DNA of 5,769 bases, taken from the NCBI GenBank assembly GCA_900551345.1, contig URVP01000104.1:1-5769 (forward strand), in the 5' to 3' direction. Positions within the stretch are counted from its first letter, which is position 1, and each line of letters starts with the position of its first letter. A program made the translations under genes and the position numbers. Below, in pieces: positions 1 through 5,769 of this stretch. The stretch is from an uncultured Eubacteriales bacterium (GTDB lineage: Bacteria; Bacillota; Clostridia; Monoglobales; UMGS1388). The notes beneath the pieces are model-generated. The model did no database searches. It was not told the origin of the DNA and saw only the letters and a list, made by a program, of their open reading frames with translations.

Positions 1-231
1 TTTGAGAGCAAAACCAATGGCAATAGCCATAGCAGGTCCTTTTACCGAAGAGGCAAATCCGCCTATATCAATTAAAATTTGAATACCAAGCTGCTTTCCG
101 ATTGTATCAAGAATCGTTCCGATAAGCAGTGAAGCAAAAAGTCCCTGTGCCATTGCCCCCAATGCATCAATACCATAAGCCTTTAATGATATGTCAACAT
201 TCTTCCTTTTAAGAAATTCTTTAAACTTCAT
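1..231 (-). CDS. PTS IIC-like multi-pass membrane protein (PTS_EIIC_2 type), N-terminal 77 residues, partial
   Basis: This reading frame starts at the ATG at 231 and runs open to the window edge, so only the N-terminus is seen. It begins with a short basic stretch (MKFKEFLKRK) followed by hydrophobic, Gly/Ala-rich segments at about residues 21-41 (IDALGAMAQGLFASLLIGTI) and 50-77, as expected of a polytopic inner-membrane protein. From memory, the opening resembles clostridial proteins annotated as PTS transporter subunit IIC of the PTS_EIIC_2 family, whose substrates are mostly unknown. No catalytic or substrate-binding residue can be judged from this fragment. No in-frame start lies between the upstream purine-rich site and this ATG, which supports the chosen start. 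It follows the AICAR formyltransferase gene on the same strand after 57 nt, with no convincing terminator between them, so it may be the last gene of the purine operon or have its own promoter. The coding call is firm; the family assignment is fairly likely; the substrate is unknown. Confidence 0.75.
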   Translation of the reverse strand, partial: MKFKEFLKRKNVDISLKAYGIDALGAMAQGLFASLLIGTILDTIGKQLGIQILIDIGGFASSVKGPAMAIAIGFALK

Positions 232-244
232 TATAAAAACACAT

Positions 245-253
245 TTCCTTCCT
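245..253 (-). promoter_or_regulatory. Shine-Dalgarno-like site of the PTS IIC-like gene, unusually far from its ATG
   Basis: The minus strand reads AGGAAGGAA, a good purine-rich ribosome binding site. Its AGGAAGG core lies about 15 nt before the ATG at 231, longer than the usual 5-10 nt. No alternative in-frame start codon lies between them. Confidence 0.5.
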
Positions 254-271
254 GTTATGTTAGTTATGTTA
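254..271. repeat. Perfect tandem 9-bp direct repeat in the gap before the PTS IIC-like gene
   Basis: The plus strand has GTTATGTTA twice, back to back without mismatch. It abuts the purine-rich ribosome binding site of the downstream gene. It could be a small slippage duplication or a protein-binding site; nothing in the sequence decides which. Confidence 0.6.
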
Positions 272-288
272 TTTACGCTGCCGAGGCA

Positions 289-1473
289 TTAATGATGAAA
301 CAGTCTCATTTTTGTAAACGCCATTGCCATACCATACTTATTGCAGGTTTCAATAACATTGTCATCACGGATTGAGCCGCCGGGCTGTGCAATATACTTA
401 ACGCCGCTTTTAGCTGCTCTTTCTATATTGTCGCCAAACGGGAAGAAAGCGTCAGAGCTGAGTGCAACATCTGTTATGCCGGCAAGATAAGCCTTCTTTT
501 CTTCTCTAGTGAAAAGCTCCGGCTTTTCTGTAAATAAAGTCTGCCATACGCCTTCCTCAAGAAGTTCTTCACAGTCGTCTGAAATGTAAATATCGATTGC
601 ATTGTCCCTATCCGGTCTTTTAATTTCATCTTTAAAAGGAAGATTAAGAACCTTGTCACACTGACGAAGATGCCATATATCAGCCTTATTTCCGGCAAGA
701 CGGGTACAGTGGATTCTTGACTGCTGACCCGCACCAACGCCGATTGCCTGTCCGTCCTTTGCGTAGCATACAGAGTTTGACTGTGTGTATTTAAGCGTTA
801 TAAGAGCAATAATAAGGTCTCTTTTAGCATCGTCGGGTATGTTTTTATTGTCGGTTACAATATCATTTAAAAGGCTTTCGTCGATTTTAAAATTATTTCT
901 GCCCTGTTCAAATGTAATACCGAAAACCTGTTTACATTCTTTTTCTTGGGGAACATAATTAGGGTCTATCTTAACTATGTTGTAATTACCCTTTCTTTTA
1001 CCTTTCAGTATTTCGAGAGCTTCGGGGTCATAATCGGGAGCAATAACGCCGTCCGAAACTTCACGGGCAATCAGCTTTGCGGTGGTTACATCACATTTGT
1101 CCGAAAGAGCAATCCAATCACCGAAAGAGGACATACGGTCTGTTCCTCTTGCTCTTGCATATGCTGTTGCAAGGGGAGAATCGTCAAGGCCCTCAATATC
1201 ATCAACAAAACAAGCTTTTTTAAGCTTTTCGTCCATTTTTACGCCTACAGCAGCAGATGTGGGGCTGACATGTTTAAAAGATGTTGCACATACACAGCCG
1301 GTTGCCTCTTTAAGTTCTTTAACAAGCTGCCAGCTGTTAAAGGCATCAAGAAAGTTAATGTATCCGGGTCTGCCGCAAAGGATTTCAATGGGGAGTTCAC
1401 TGCCATCACTCATATAAATCTTTGAGGGCTTCTGATTGGGATTGCAGCCGTATTTCAGCTCAAATTCTTTCAT
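289..1473 (-). CDS. purH: Stand-alone AICAR formyltransferase (C-terminal PurH domain only)
   Basis: This cytosolic enzyme transfers the formyl group of 10-formyltetrahydrofolate to AICAR, giving FAICAR, the next-to-last step of IMP synthesis. The 394-residue protein opens directly with the AICARFT-domain motif LKYGCNPNQKPS (residues 6-17). It has SFKHVSPTSAAVG at 65-77, whose Lys67-His68 correspond to the catalytic Lys-His pair of the family. It also has the segment YTQSNSVCYAKDGQAIGVG at 229-247 and an ending AFTKMRLFHH that matches the C-terminus of PurH proteins. Ordinary bifunctional bacterial PurH is about 510-530 residues and carries an N-terminal MGS-like IMP cyclohydrolase domain; that domain is missing here. 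This is not a truncation, because the ATG at 1473 has its own ribosome binding site and the PurO-like gene ends just upstream. Clostridial genomes are known to carry such single-domain proteins. The missing activity is probably supplied by that upstream neighbour. The symbol purH is used for the formyltransferase part only. Confidence 0.93.
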   Translation of the reverse strand: MKEFELKYGCNPNQKPSKIYMSDGSELPIEILCGRPGYINFLDAFNSWQLVKELKEATGCVCATSFKHVSPTSAAVGVKMDEKLKKACFVDDIEGLDDSPLATAYARARGTDRMSSFGDWIALSDKCDVTTAKLIAREVSDGVIAPDYDPEALEILKGKRKGNYNIVKIDPNYVPQEKECKQVFGITFEQGRNNFKIDESLLNDIVTDNKNIPDDAKRDLIIALITLKYTQSNSVCYAKDGQAIGVGAGQQSRIHCTRLAGNKADIWHLRQCDKVLNLPFKDEIKRPDRDNAIDIYISDDCEELLEEGVWQTLFTEKPELFTREEKKAYLAGITDVALSSDAFFPFGDNIERAAKSGVKYIAQPGGSIRDDNVIETCNKYGMAMAFTKMRLFHH

Positions 1474-1485
1474 AAAAAACCAACG

Positions 1486-1493
1486 CTCCTTTT
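1486..1493 (-). promoter_or_regulatory. Ribosome binding site of the AICAR formyltransferase gene
   Basis: The minus strand reads AAAAGGAG, overlapping the stop codon of the PurO-like gene and ending 12 nt before the ATG at 1473. It supports the start at residue 1 of a protein without the cyclohydrolase domain. Confidence 0.7.
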
Positions 1494-2211
1494 ATTTATT
1501 CTTATTAATAAGTCTGCTTTCGCTGTCGCCTGTTTTAAGGTCAATATATCTTACATACAAAGAAATCTTATTATTTTCATCAAGATGGTTCCATATGTCA
1601 TTTGTAAATTCATCTATATCATTTGGTATAACCGTGCGTTCAGGCTCACCCATAAAGGTAGGAATGGGATTTCCGTCGCATACATAGGTATGTATAAAAT
1701 GTCCCACACCGCAAAGAGAGGGATAAGAGAATGTATATCTGCTGCACGCTGAACCTTCGCTGTCAGCACTTTTTAAAATGCTCATCTTATATGTAAAGCT
1801 GCCCTCGTCAACAGTAATCATTCCGCTGATTCTGGGAGTAAAGTTAGGCTTGTCCGGTTCAAACTCTCTGGTTTCGAGAGCCTGCTCAAATGTGCCTCCT
1901 GCTTTAAGCGTATTGTAAACCGTATCGGTTTGGTCGCCGTTTGTAACAATAACATTGTTTTCATACACCTTTACGGGAGAATAAATGATAAGAGAAGGGT
2001 CCTCCACTTTTGATTCGTCAAAAGGATATATTATAACCTCGTCACCGTTTTCTTTAAAAATTCTGTTACGGCTGTTTTCCGAGCGTCCCATAATAAAATA
2101 TGCAAAAGCAGCCTTTTGTCCGTCGCCGCTTTTACCTATAACTATGCCTCTGCCCACATATGAGTTGCCGCATACAAGTTGTCCCATTGTTTTGCTTTCG
2201 TATACATTCAT
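1492..2211 (-). CDS. PurO-like IMP cyclohydrolase
   Basis: The predicted role is ring closure of FAICAR to IMP, the last step of the pathway, in the cytosol. The 239-residue protein resembles the IMP cyclohydrolase family first known from archaeal PurO (PF07826/COG3363), which is unrelated to the N-terminal domain of bacterial PurH and has an NTN-hydrolase-like fold. Segments supporting this are SYVGRGIVIG (17-26), AYFIMGRSENSRNRIF (37-52), FTPRISGMI (124-132) and TYKMSILKSADSEGS (140-154). The length is somewhat above that of archaeal PurO, about 200 residues. There is no signal peptide or membrane segment. Context is strong independent support: it lies 4 nt after purN and directly before an AICAR formyltransferase that lacks its own cyclohydrolase domain. 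The family assignment rests on recalled motifs rather than a search. The enzymatic role follows from family and neighbours and is quite likely. Confidence 0.85.
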   Translation of the reverse strand: MNVYESKTMGQLVCGNSYVGRGIVIGKSGDGQKAAFAYFIMGRSENSRNRIFKENGDEVIIYPFDESKVEDPSLIIYSPVKVYENNVIVTNGDQTDTVYNTLKAGGTFEQALETREFEPDKPNFTPRISGMITVDEGSFTYKMSILKSADSEGSACSRYTFSYPSLCGVGHFIHTYVCDGNPIPTFMGEPERTVIPNDIDEFTNDIWNHLDENNKISLYVRYIDLKTGDSESRLINKNK

Positions 2212-2215
2212 AGGT

Positions 2216-2821
2216 TTACTTCCTTTCCGCTATTTCTTTTGAAACCTGCTCCGCCGCACGGGGGAGAAGTATCCATTCAGCCTGCTCCATAACACGCTTT
2301 TGAAGAATTTCAGGCGTGTCTCCTTCCTGTATATCTACAGCCTTTTGCAGGATAATTTTTCCTCCGTCGGGTATTTCATTGACAAAATGCACCGTTGCGC
2401 CCGTCACTTTTACACCGTATTCAAGCGCCGCCTCATGCACCTTAAGTCCGTAAAAGCCTTTTCCGCAAAATGAGGGTATAAGGGAAGGATGAACATTAAT
2501 AATACGCTCCGGGTACTCTTTTGTAAAGCTTTCGCTTAAAATACTCATAAATCCCGCAAGTATAATAAGGTCAATATTATTATCTTTTAAAAGCTGCTTG
2601 ATTTTATCTTCAAACGCCTGCTGACTGCCAAGCTGCTTTTTGCTGACAACAGCATGAGGGATATTGTTATCCTCAGCCCTTTTAAGCGCATAGGCAGACG
2701 GGCTGCTTGATATAACAAGGGATATTTCGCCGCTTTTTATAACACCTTTTTTTTGAGCGTCTATAAGCGCCTGAAGGTTTGTTCCGCCGCCCGAAACAAG
2801 TACTGCAATACGGGTCAGCAT
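2216..2821 (-). CDS. purN: Phosphoribosylglycinamide formyltransferase (GAR transformylase)
   Basis: PurN formylates GAR to FGAR with 10-formyltetrahydrofolate, the third step of the pathway. The 201-residue length is normal for the family. The phosphate-binding start VLVSGGGTNLQALI is at residues 7-20 and LAGFMSILS at 88-96. The catalytic triad known from E. coli PurN is present: Asn109 and His111 in NVHPSLIP, and Asp152 in PDGG. The stretch GKGFYGLKVHEAAL (120-133) is the Firmicutes version of the loop that precedes the VHFV strand. The ATG at 2821 overlaps the end of purM by 7 nt (ATGCTGA). Only a weak purine-rich site lies upstream, so translation probably depends on coupling to purM. The start fits the usual short N-terminus before the glycine-rich motif. 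Confidence 0.97.
   Translation of the reverse strand: MLTRIAVLVSGGGTNLQALIDAQKKGVIKSGEISLVISSSPSAYALKRAEDNNIPHAVVSKKQLGSQQAFEDKIKQLLKDNNIDLIILAGFMSILSESFTKEYPERIINVHPSLIPSFCGKGFYGLKVHEAALEYGVKVTGATVHFVNEIPDGGKIILQKAVDIQEGDTPEILQKRVMEQAEWILLPRAAEQVSKEIAERK
2219..2228 (-). promoter_or_regulatory. Ribosome binding site of the PurO-like gene, inside the purN 3' end
   Basis: The minus strand reads GGAAAGGAAG, with its AGGAAG core 7 nt before the ATG at 2211. The same bases form the last sense codons of purN (Glu-Arg-Lys) before its stop at 2216-2218, so the two genes are tightly packed and probably co-translated. Confidence 0.75.
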
Positions 2822-3852
2822 ATAATCACGCTTTCTTCGGATTTAACCGTTTCGCCGCATATGTAAGCCTCTTCGCCCTGAGCTTTAAGAATCTCAAGAG
2901 CCTTATCGGCATCATTTTTATCAACAACAACGCTCATTCCCACGCCCATATTAAATGTGTTAAACATATCTCTTTCAGGGATTGAAGCAGTTTTTGAAAT
3001 AAGTTCAAAAATAGGCAGTATTTTAAGTGAACTCTTTTCAATTTTAGCGCCGAAGCCTGTGGGCAGACTTCTAGGTATATTCTCATAAAATCCGCCGCCT
3101 GTGATATGGGAAACAGCTTTTACTTTTACACTTTCAAAAAGAGTACACATGGGCTTTACATATATCTTTGTAGGTGTTAAAAGAGTTTCGCCCACTGATT
3201 TACCGCCAAGTTCGGCAACCGGTGTTTTTATATCACTGTTTTCCACATCAAAAACTTTTCTTACAAGTGAAAAACCGTTTGAATGAACACCGCTGGAGGG
3301 AAGAGCAATAATCACATCTCCCTCTTTTATGGTTTTATTGTCAAGGATTTTTTCCCTATCCACAACGCCTACTGAAAATCCTGCCAGGTCATATTCATCT
3401 ACAGGATAAAAGCCGGGCATTTCGGCAGTTTCGCCGCCGATAAGAGCAGCGCCTGACTGAACGCATCCTTCTGCCACACCCTTAACTATATCTGCGATTT
3501 TTTCCGGTTCGTTCTTGCCGCATGCTATATAGTCAAGGAAAAACAAAGGCTTTGCACCGCAGCAGATAATATCATTAACACACATGGCAACACAGTCAAT
3601 GCCCACAGTGTCGTGCTTGTCCATAATAAACGCAAGTTTAAGCTTTGTTCCTACTCCGTCGGTTCCGCTGACAAGCACAGGTTTATTTATACCGGTAAGA
3701 TCAAGTTCAAAAAGACCGCCGAATCCTCCTATATCTGACATAGCTCCGCTTGTCATGGTTTTGGCTATATGCTGCTTCATAAGCTCAACTGCCCGGTATC
3801 CTGCGGTTATGTCAACGCCTGCGGCTTTGTAGCTTTCGCTGTAGCTTTTCAT
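2815..3852 (-). CDS. purM: Phosphoribosylformylglycinamidine cyclo-ligase (AIR synthetase)
   Basis: PurM uses ATP to close FGAM to AIR, forming the imidazole ring; the family acts as a cytosolic homodimer. The 345-residue length is typical. Family motifs appear in the expected order: the N-terminal SYKAAGVDI (7-15), GTDGVGTKLKLA (63-74), MCVNDIICCGAKPLFFLDY (90-108), GGETAEMPGFY (139-149), SSGVHSNGFSLVR (186-198), HITGGG (249-254) and FNMGVGM (300-306). The ATG at 3852 is preceded by a good ribosome binding site. The gene sits 63 nt after purF and overlaps purN by 7 nt. Nothing looks broken or unusual. Confidence 0.98.
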   Translation of the reverse strand: MKSYSESYKAAGVDITAGYRAVELMKQHIAKTMTSGAMSDIGGFGGLFELDLTGINKPVLVSGTDGVGTKLKLAFIMDKHDTVGIDCVAMCVNDIICCGAKPLFFLDYIACGKNEPEKIADIVKGVAEGCVQSGAALIGGETAEMPGFYPVDEYDLAGFSVGVVDREKILDNKTIKEGDVIIALPSSGVHSNGFSLVRKVFDVENSDIKTPVAELGGKSVGETLLTPTKIYVKPMCTLFESVKVKAVSHITGGGFYENIPRSLPTGFGAKIEKSSLKILPIFELISKTASIPERDMFNTFNMGVGMSVVVDKNDADKALEILKAQGEEAYICGETVKSEESVIIC

Positions 3853-3860
3853 AAAATCAA

Positions 3861-3867
3861 TCCTCTC
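3861..3867 (-). promoter_or_regulatory. Ribosome binding site of purM
   Basis: The minus strand reads GAGAGGA, 8 nt before the purM ATG at 3852. It lies at the end of the 63-nt AT-rich purF-purM gap, in which no clear terminator or -35/-10 pair was found. Confidence 0.7.
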
Positions 3868-3915
3868 GATGGTTTTATACGGGTTAAAATAATTAATACG
3901 AATTTATAATTTATA

Positions 3916-5355
3916 TTATTTAGATTTTGTGTTTTCGCTTATCTTCTTTTCAAATCTGCGTTTGCCGTTATCTTTGGGGATGTCAGTGGGATAATTATTG
4001 GTAAAGCATGCATCGCAGTATCCGCACTTATCCTTTGATCCGATAAGCATTGAAAGATTGTCAACGCTGAGATAACCCAGGCTGTCAACCCCGATAATAT
4101 CAGCTATTTCTTCTACACTGTGCTGACAGGCAATAAGCGCATCTCGGGAGTCTATATCCGTACCGTAGTAACAGGGATTAAGGAACGGGGGAGCAGAAAC
4201 TCTCATATGCACTTCTGTTGCACCTGCATCACGCAGAAGCTTTACAATTCTTGCAGAGGTGGTACCTCTTACTATTGAATCGTCAATAAGTACAACCCTT
4301 TTACCCTTAACTGTTTCAGAAATGGGATTAAGCTTAATGCGAACCTTATTTTCTCTGGACTTCTGTCCGGGTGCAATGAATGTTCTGCCGATATATTTAT
4401 TTTTAATAAAGCCTATACCGTAGGGTATGCCTGACTGCCTTGAATAACCGATAGCGGCGTCAATTCCGGAATCGGGAACACCGATAACCACATCAGCCTG
4501 TACCGGATGTTCCATAGCAAGACATGCACCTGCACGAAGACGAGCTTCGTGAACGCTCTTTTCTTCAATTACCGAGTCGGGACGAGCAAAGTATATATAC
4601 TCAAAAATACAAATTTTATGTTCTGCCTTTGAGCAGTGGTCTTTTATACTTCTGATACCGTCTTTTTCAATAACCACTATTTCTCCCGGCTCAATTTCAC
4701 GGATAAGCTGTGCGCCTATTGCATCAAGAGCGCAGCTTTCGGAAGCAACAACATATCCGCCTTCTTCAGTTCTTCCCATACACAAAGGGCGAAGTCCGTT
4801 TTCATCTCTTACCGCTATAAGCTTTGACGGAGACATAACCACAAGTGAATATGCACCTTTAAGGTTATACATTGCTTTATTTACAGCTTCCTCAACACTT
4901 GCGCTGGTAAGACGCTCTTTTGTTATCATGTATGAAATAACCTCAGTATCGCTGGTTGTATGGAAGATGGAACCTTCAAGCTCCAGCTTTTCTCTGAGTT
5001 CAAAAGAATTTACCAGATTACCGTTGTGAGCAAGAGCCATATGACCTTTTATATGATTTACCACAATGGGCTGAGCATTAAGGCGACCGTCTGTTCCCGT
5101 AGTACCGTAGCGAACATGACCTACAGCCATCTTTCCTGTGCCCAGTTTTTTAATTCGGCTTTCGGTGAACACATCGTTTACAAGGCCGGTATCTTTAAAC
5201 GAATTGAAAATTCCGTCATCATTTACCACAATGCCGCAGCTTTCCTGTCCTCTGTGCTGAAGCGCAAACAGTCCGTAATATGTACTCGCCGCAACATCAC
5301 TCGGTTCGGGAGTAAAAATTCCGAATACTCCGCATTCTTCATGTAATTTGTTCAT
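3916..5355 (-). CDS. purF: Amidophosphoribosyltransferase (glutamine PRPP amidotransferase), iron-sulfur type
   Basis: PurF makes 5-phosphoribosylamine from PRPP and glutamine, the committed and feedback-controlled step of purine synthesis. From the ATG at 5355 the protein has 479 residues. The N-terminal class II (NTN) glutaminase domain has the nucleophile Cys8 in EECGVFGIF, then LQHRGQES (32-39), GHVRYGTTG (79-87), HNGNL (110-114) and TSDTE (134-138). The phosphoribosyltransferase domain has the PRPP loop VVLIDDSIVRGTTS (354-367). Cys249, Cys395, Cys447 and Cys450 match the spacing of the four [4Fe-4S] ligands of Bacillus subtilis PurF, so this should be an oxygen-sensitive iron-sulfur enzyme. 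As in that enzyme, the residues before Cys8 (MNKLHEE) are expected to be a propeptide removed to free the nucleophile. The frame extends to an ATG at 5373, but the inner ATG is preferred because it has a GGAGA site 6 nt upstream. The C-terminus is lysine-rich. Confidence 0.97.
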   Translation of the reverse strand: MNKLHEECGVFGIFTPEPSDVAASTYYGLFALQHRGQESCGIVVNDDGIFNSFKDTGLVNDVFTESRIKKLGTGKMAVGHVRYGTTGTDGRLNAQPIVVNHIKGHMALAHNGNLVNSFELREKLELEGSIFHTTSDTEVISYMITKERLTSASVEEAVNKAMYNLKGAYSLVVMSPSKLIAVRDENGLRPLCMGRTEEGGYVVASESCALDAIGAQLIREIEPGEIVVIEKDGIRSIKDHCSKAEHKICIFEYIYFARPDSVIEEKSVHEARLRAGACLAMEHPVQADVVIGVPDSGIDAAIGYSRQSGIPYGIGFIKNKYIGRTFIAPGQKSRENKVRIKLNPISETVKGKRVVLIDDSIVRGTTSARIVKLLRDAGATEVHMRVSAPPFLNPCYYGTDIDSRDALIACQHSVEEIADIIGVDSLGYLSVDNLSMLIGSKDKCGYCDACFTNNYPTDIPKDNGKRRFEKKISENTKSK

Positions 5356-5361
5356 AGTGAT

Positions 5362-5367
5362 TCTCCG
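5362..5367 (-). promoter_or_regulatory. Ribosome binding site that decides the purF start
   Basis: The minus strand reads CGGAGA, with 6 nt between it and the ATG at 5355. The alternative in-frame ATG at 5373 has only AT-rich, purine-poor sequence and a TATAAT box in front of it, so it is unlikely to be used. Confidence 0.65.
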
Positions 5368-5378
5368 TTTCATTTAGT

Positions 5379-5384
5379 ATTATA
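5379..5384 (-). promoter_or_regulatory. Possible -10 box of a purF promoter
   Basis: The minus strand has a consensus TATAAT here. A start of transcription around 5372 would leave a leader of about 17 nt containing the purF ribosome binding site. No good -35 hexamer lies 16-18 bp upstream: that place is taken by the U-rich tail of the hairpin. The TG that precedes it is one base off an extended -10. The call is therefore tentative; in an AT-rich gap such a hexamer can occur by chance. Confidence 0.35.
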
Positions 5385-5393
5385 TTCAAGCTT

Positions 5394-5431
5394 AACAAAC
5401 AGAAATAAGCGGAGGTATACGCTCCGCTTAT
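5394..5431 (-). terminator. Hairpin with U-rich tail between purC and purF, likely intrinsic terminator
   Basis: On the minus strand a perfect 10-bp stem, ATAAGCGGAG pairing with CTCCGCTTAT (5405-5431), encloses a 7-nt loop CGTATAC. It begins 10 nt after the purC stop and is followed by TTTCTGTTTGTT, which is U-rich but interrupted by C and G. This is the arrangement of a Rho-independent terminator for purC, perhaps a leaky one, since purF follows in the same direction. It could instead be an intercistronic stabilising or processing hairpin. The opposite strand also has a T-containing tail, but no gene reads toward it there. Confidence 0.7.
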
Positions 5432-5441
5432 GTTATATTTA

Positions 5442-5769
5442 TTACTTGTTGGACATTAGACGGCGCATAACTTCATTATACGCATCTTCAACTCCGCCCA
5501 TATCTCTTCTGAAGCGGTCTTTGTCCAGTTTTTCGTTGGTTTCCATATCCCACAGACGGCAAGTATCGGGTGATATTTCGTCTGCAAGGACTATTCTTCC
5601 GTCAGAAAGTCTGCCGAATTCAAGTTTAAAGTCAACAAGTCTTATGCCCAGTTCTTTAAAATAATCGCAAAGCACGGTATTAACCTTAAAAGCAAGTGCG
5701 ATAATCGTCTCGATTTCTCTTTTTGTTGCAAGCTTAAGTGCAAGGGCATGGTATGAATTTATAAGGGGG
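5442..5769 (-). CDS. purC: Phosphoribosylaminoimidazole-succinocarboxamide synthase (SAICAR synthetase), C-terminal part
   Basis: PurC joins aspartate to CAIR with ATP, giving SAICAR, in the cytosol. The frame is open from the window edge (first full codon at 5768) to the TAA at 5442-5444, giving 108 C-terminal residues out of about 235 in a normal PurC. The visible part starts PLINSYHALALKLATK, contains the family signature LVDFKLEFG (44-52) and the conserved DEISPDTCRLWD (63-74), and ends with DRFRRDMGGVEDAYNEVMRRL (84-104), the usual C-terminal helix. The GTG at 5675 is internal: the sequence upstream of it continues the family match, so it should not be taken as the start. The gene is cut only by the window and shows no damage. 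Confidence 0.97.
   Translation of the reverse strand, partial: PLINSYHALALKLATKREIETIIALAFKVNTVLCDYFKELGIRLVDFKLEFGRLSDGRIVLADEISPDTCRLWDMETNEKLDKDRFRRDMGGVEDAYNEVMRRLMSNK

Noticed and set aside
279..288. TGCC/GGCA inverted repeat right after the AICAR formyltransferase stop
   Set aside because: The stem is 4 bp with a 2-nt loop and no T-run follows, so it is too weak to call a terminator.
946..1425. Plus-strand open frames opposite the AICAR formyltransferase, including one of 159 codons
   Set aside because: They lie antisense to a well-conserved gene, show no recognisable family motif, and their composition reflects the opposite strand.
3853..3915. Possible promoter or PurR-type box in the AT-rich purF-purM gap
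   Set aside because: A CGAA core (ACGAAT on the plus strand near 3898-3903) and TATAAA-like strings occur, but there is no paired inverted box and no matching -35, so chance in AT-rich DNA is the simpler explanation.
4960..5346. Plus-strand open frame of 128 codons opposite the start of purF
   Set aside because: It is antisense to the conserved glutaminase domain of PurF and has no recognisable motif.
5374..5441. Purine riboswitch or T-box in the leader before purF
   Set aside because: The gap is too short and holds only one simple hairpin; none of the conserved aptamer junction or T-box elements are visible.
5442..5675. GTG at 5675 as the start of a short 77-residue gene
   Set aside because: The same frame continues upstream to the window edge with a good PurC match, so the GTG is an internal valine codon.

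Overview
The window is a block of de novo purine (IMP) biosynthesis genes, all on the minus strand and therefore read from high to low coordinates. In transcription order it holds the 3' part of purC (SAICAR synthetase), a strong hairpin, purF, purM, purN, a PurO-like IMP cyclohydrolase, a stand-alone AICAR formyltransferase (the C-terminal half of a normal PurH), and the first 77 codons of a multi-pass membrane protein that resembles a PTS IIC subunit. No RNA gene, mobile element, CRISPR array or riboswitch could be seen.

The likely source is a member of the Bacillota, class Clostridia. The pointers are the gene order purC-F-M-N-(PurO)-(AICARFT), AGGAG-type ribosome binding sites before most genes, an iron-sulfur PurF with a short cleavable propeptide (the Bacillus type), the clostridial look of the PurC, PurM and PurN sequences, and a moderate to low GC content judged by eye. 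No genus can be named from this window.

Layout: 5442-5769 purC, cut by the window edge. 5374-5441 carries a perfect 10-bp inverted repeat followed by a U-rich run, then a TATAAT box just upstream of purF. 3916-5355 is purF. A 63-nt AT-rich gap precedes purM (2815-3852). purM overlaps purN (2216-2821) by 7 nt. purN is followed after 4 nt by the PurO-like gene (1492-2211), then after 17-18 nt by the AICAR formyltransferase (289-1473). After a 57-nt gap comes the membrane protein (1-231), cut by the other edge.

Together the genes cover PRPP to phosphoribosylamine (PurF), GAR to FGAR (PurN), FGAM to AIR (PurM), CAIR to SAICAR (PurC), AICAR to FAICAR (AICARFT) and FAICAR to IMP (PurO-like). The main point of interest is that the last two steps, normally fused in one bacterial PurH protein, are carried here by two adjacent genes, one of them of a family best known from archaea. 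purD, purL/Q/S, purE and purB are not in this window. The region is otherwise ordinary housekeeping metabolism, and no clearly undescribed system was found.
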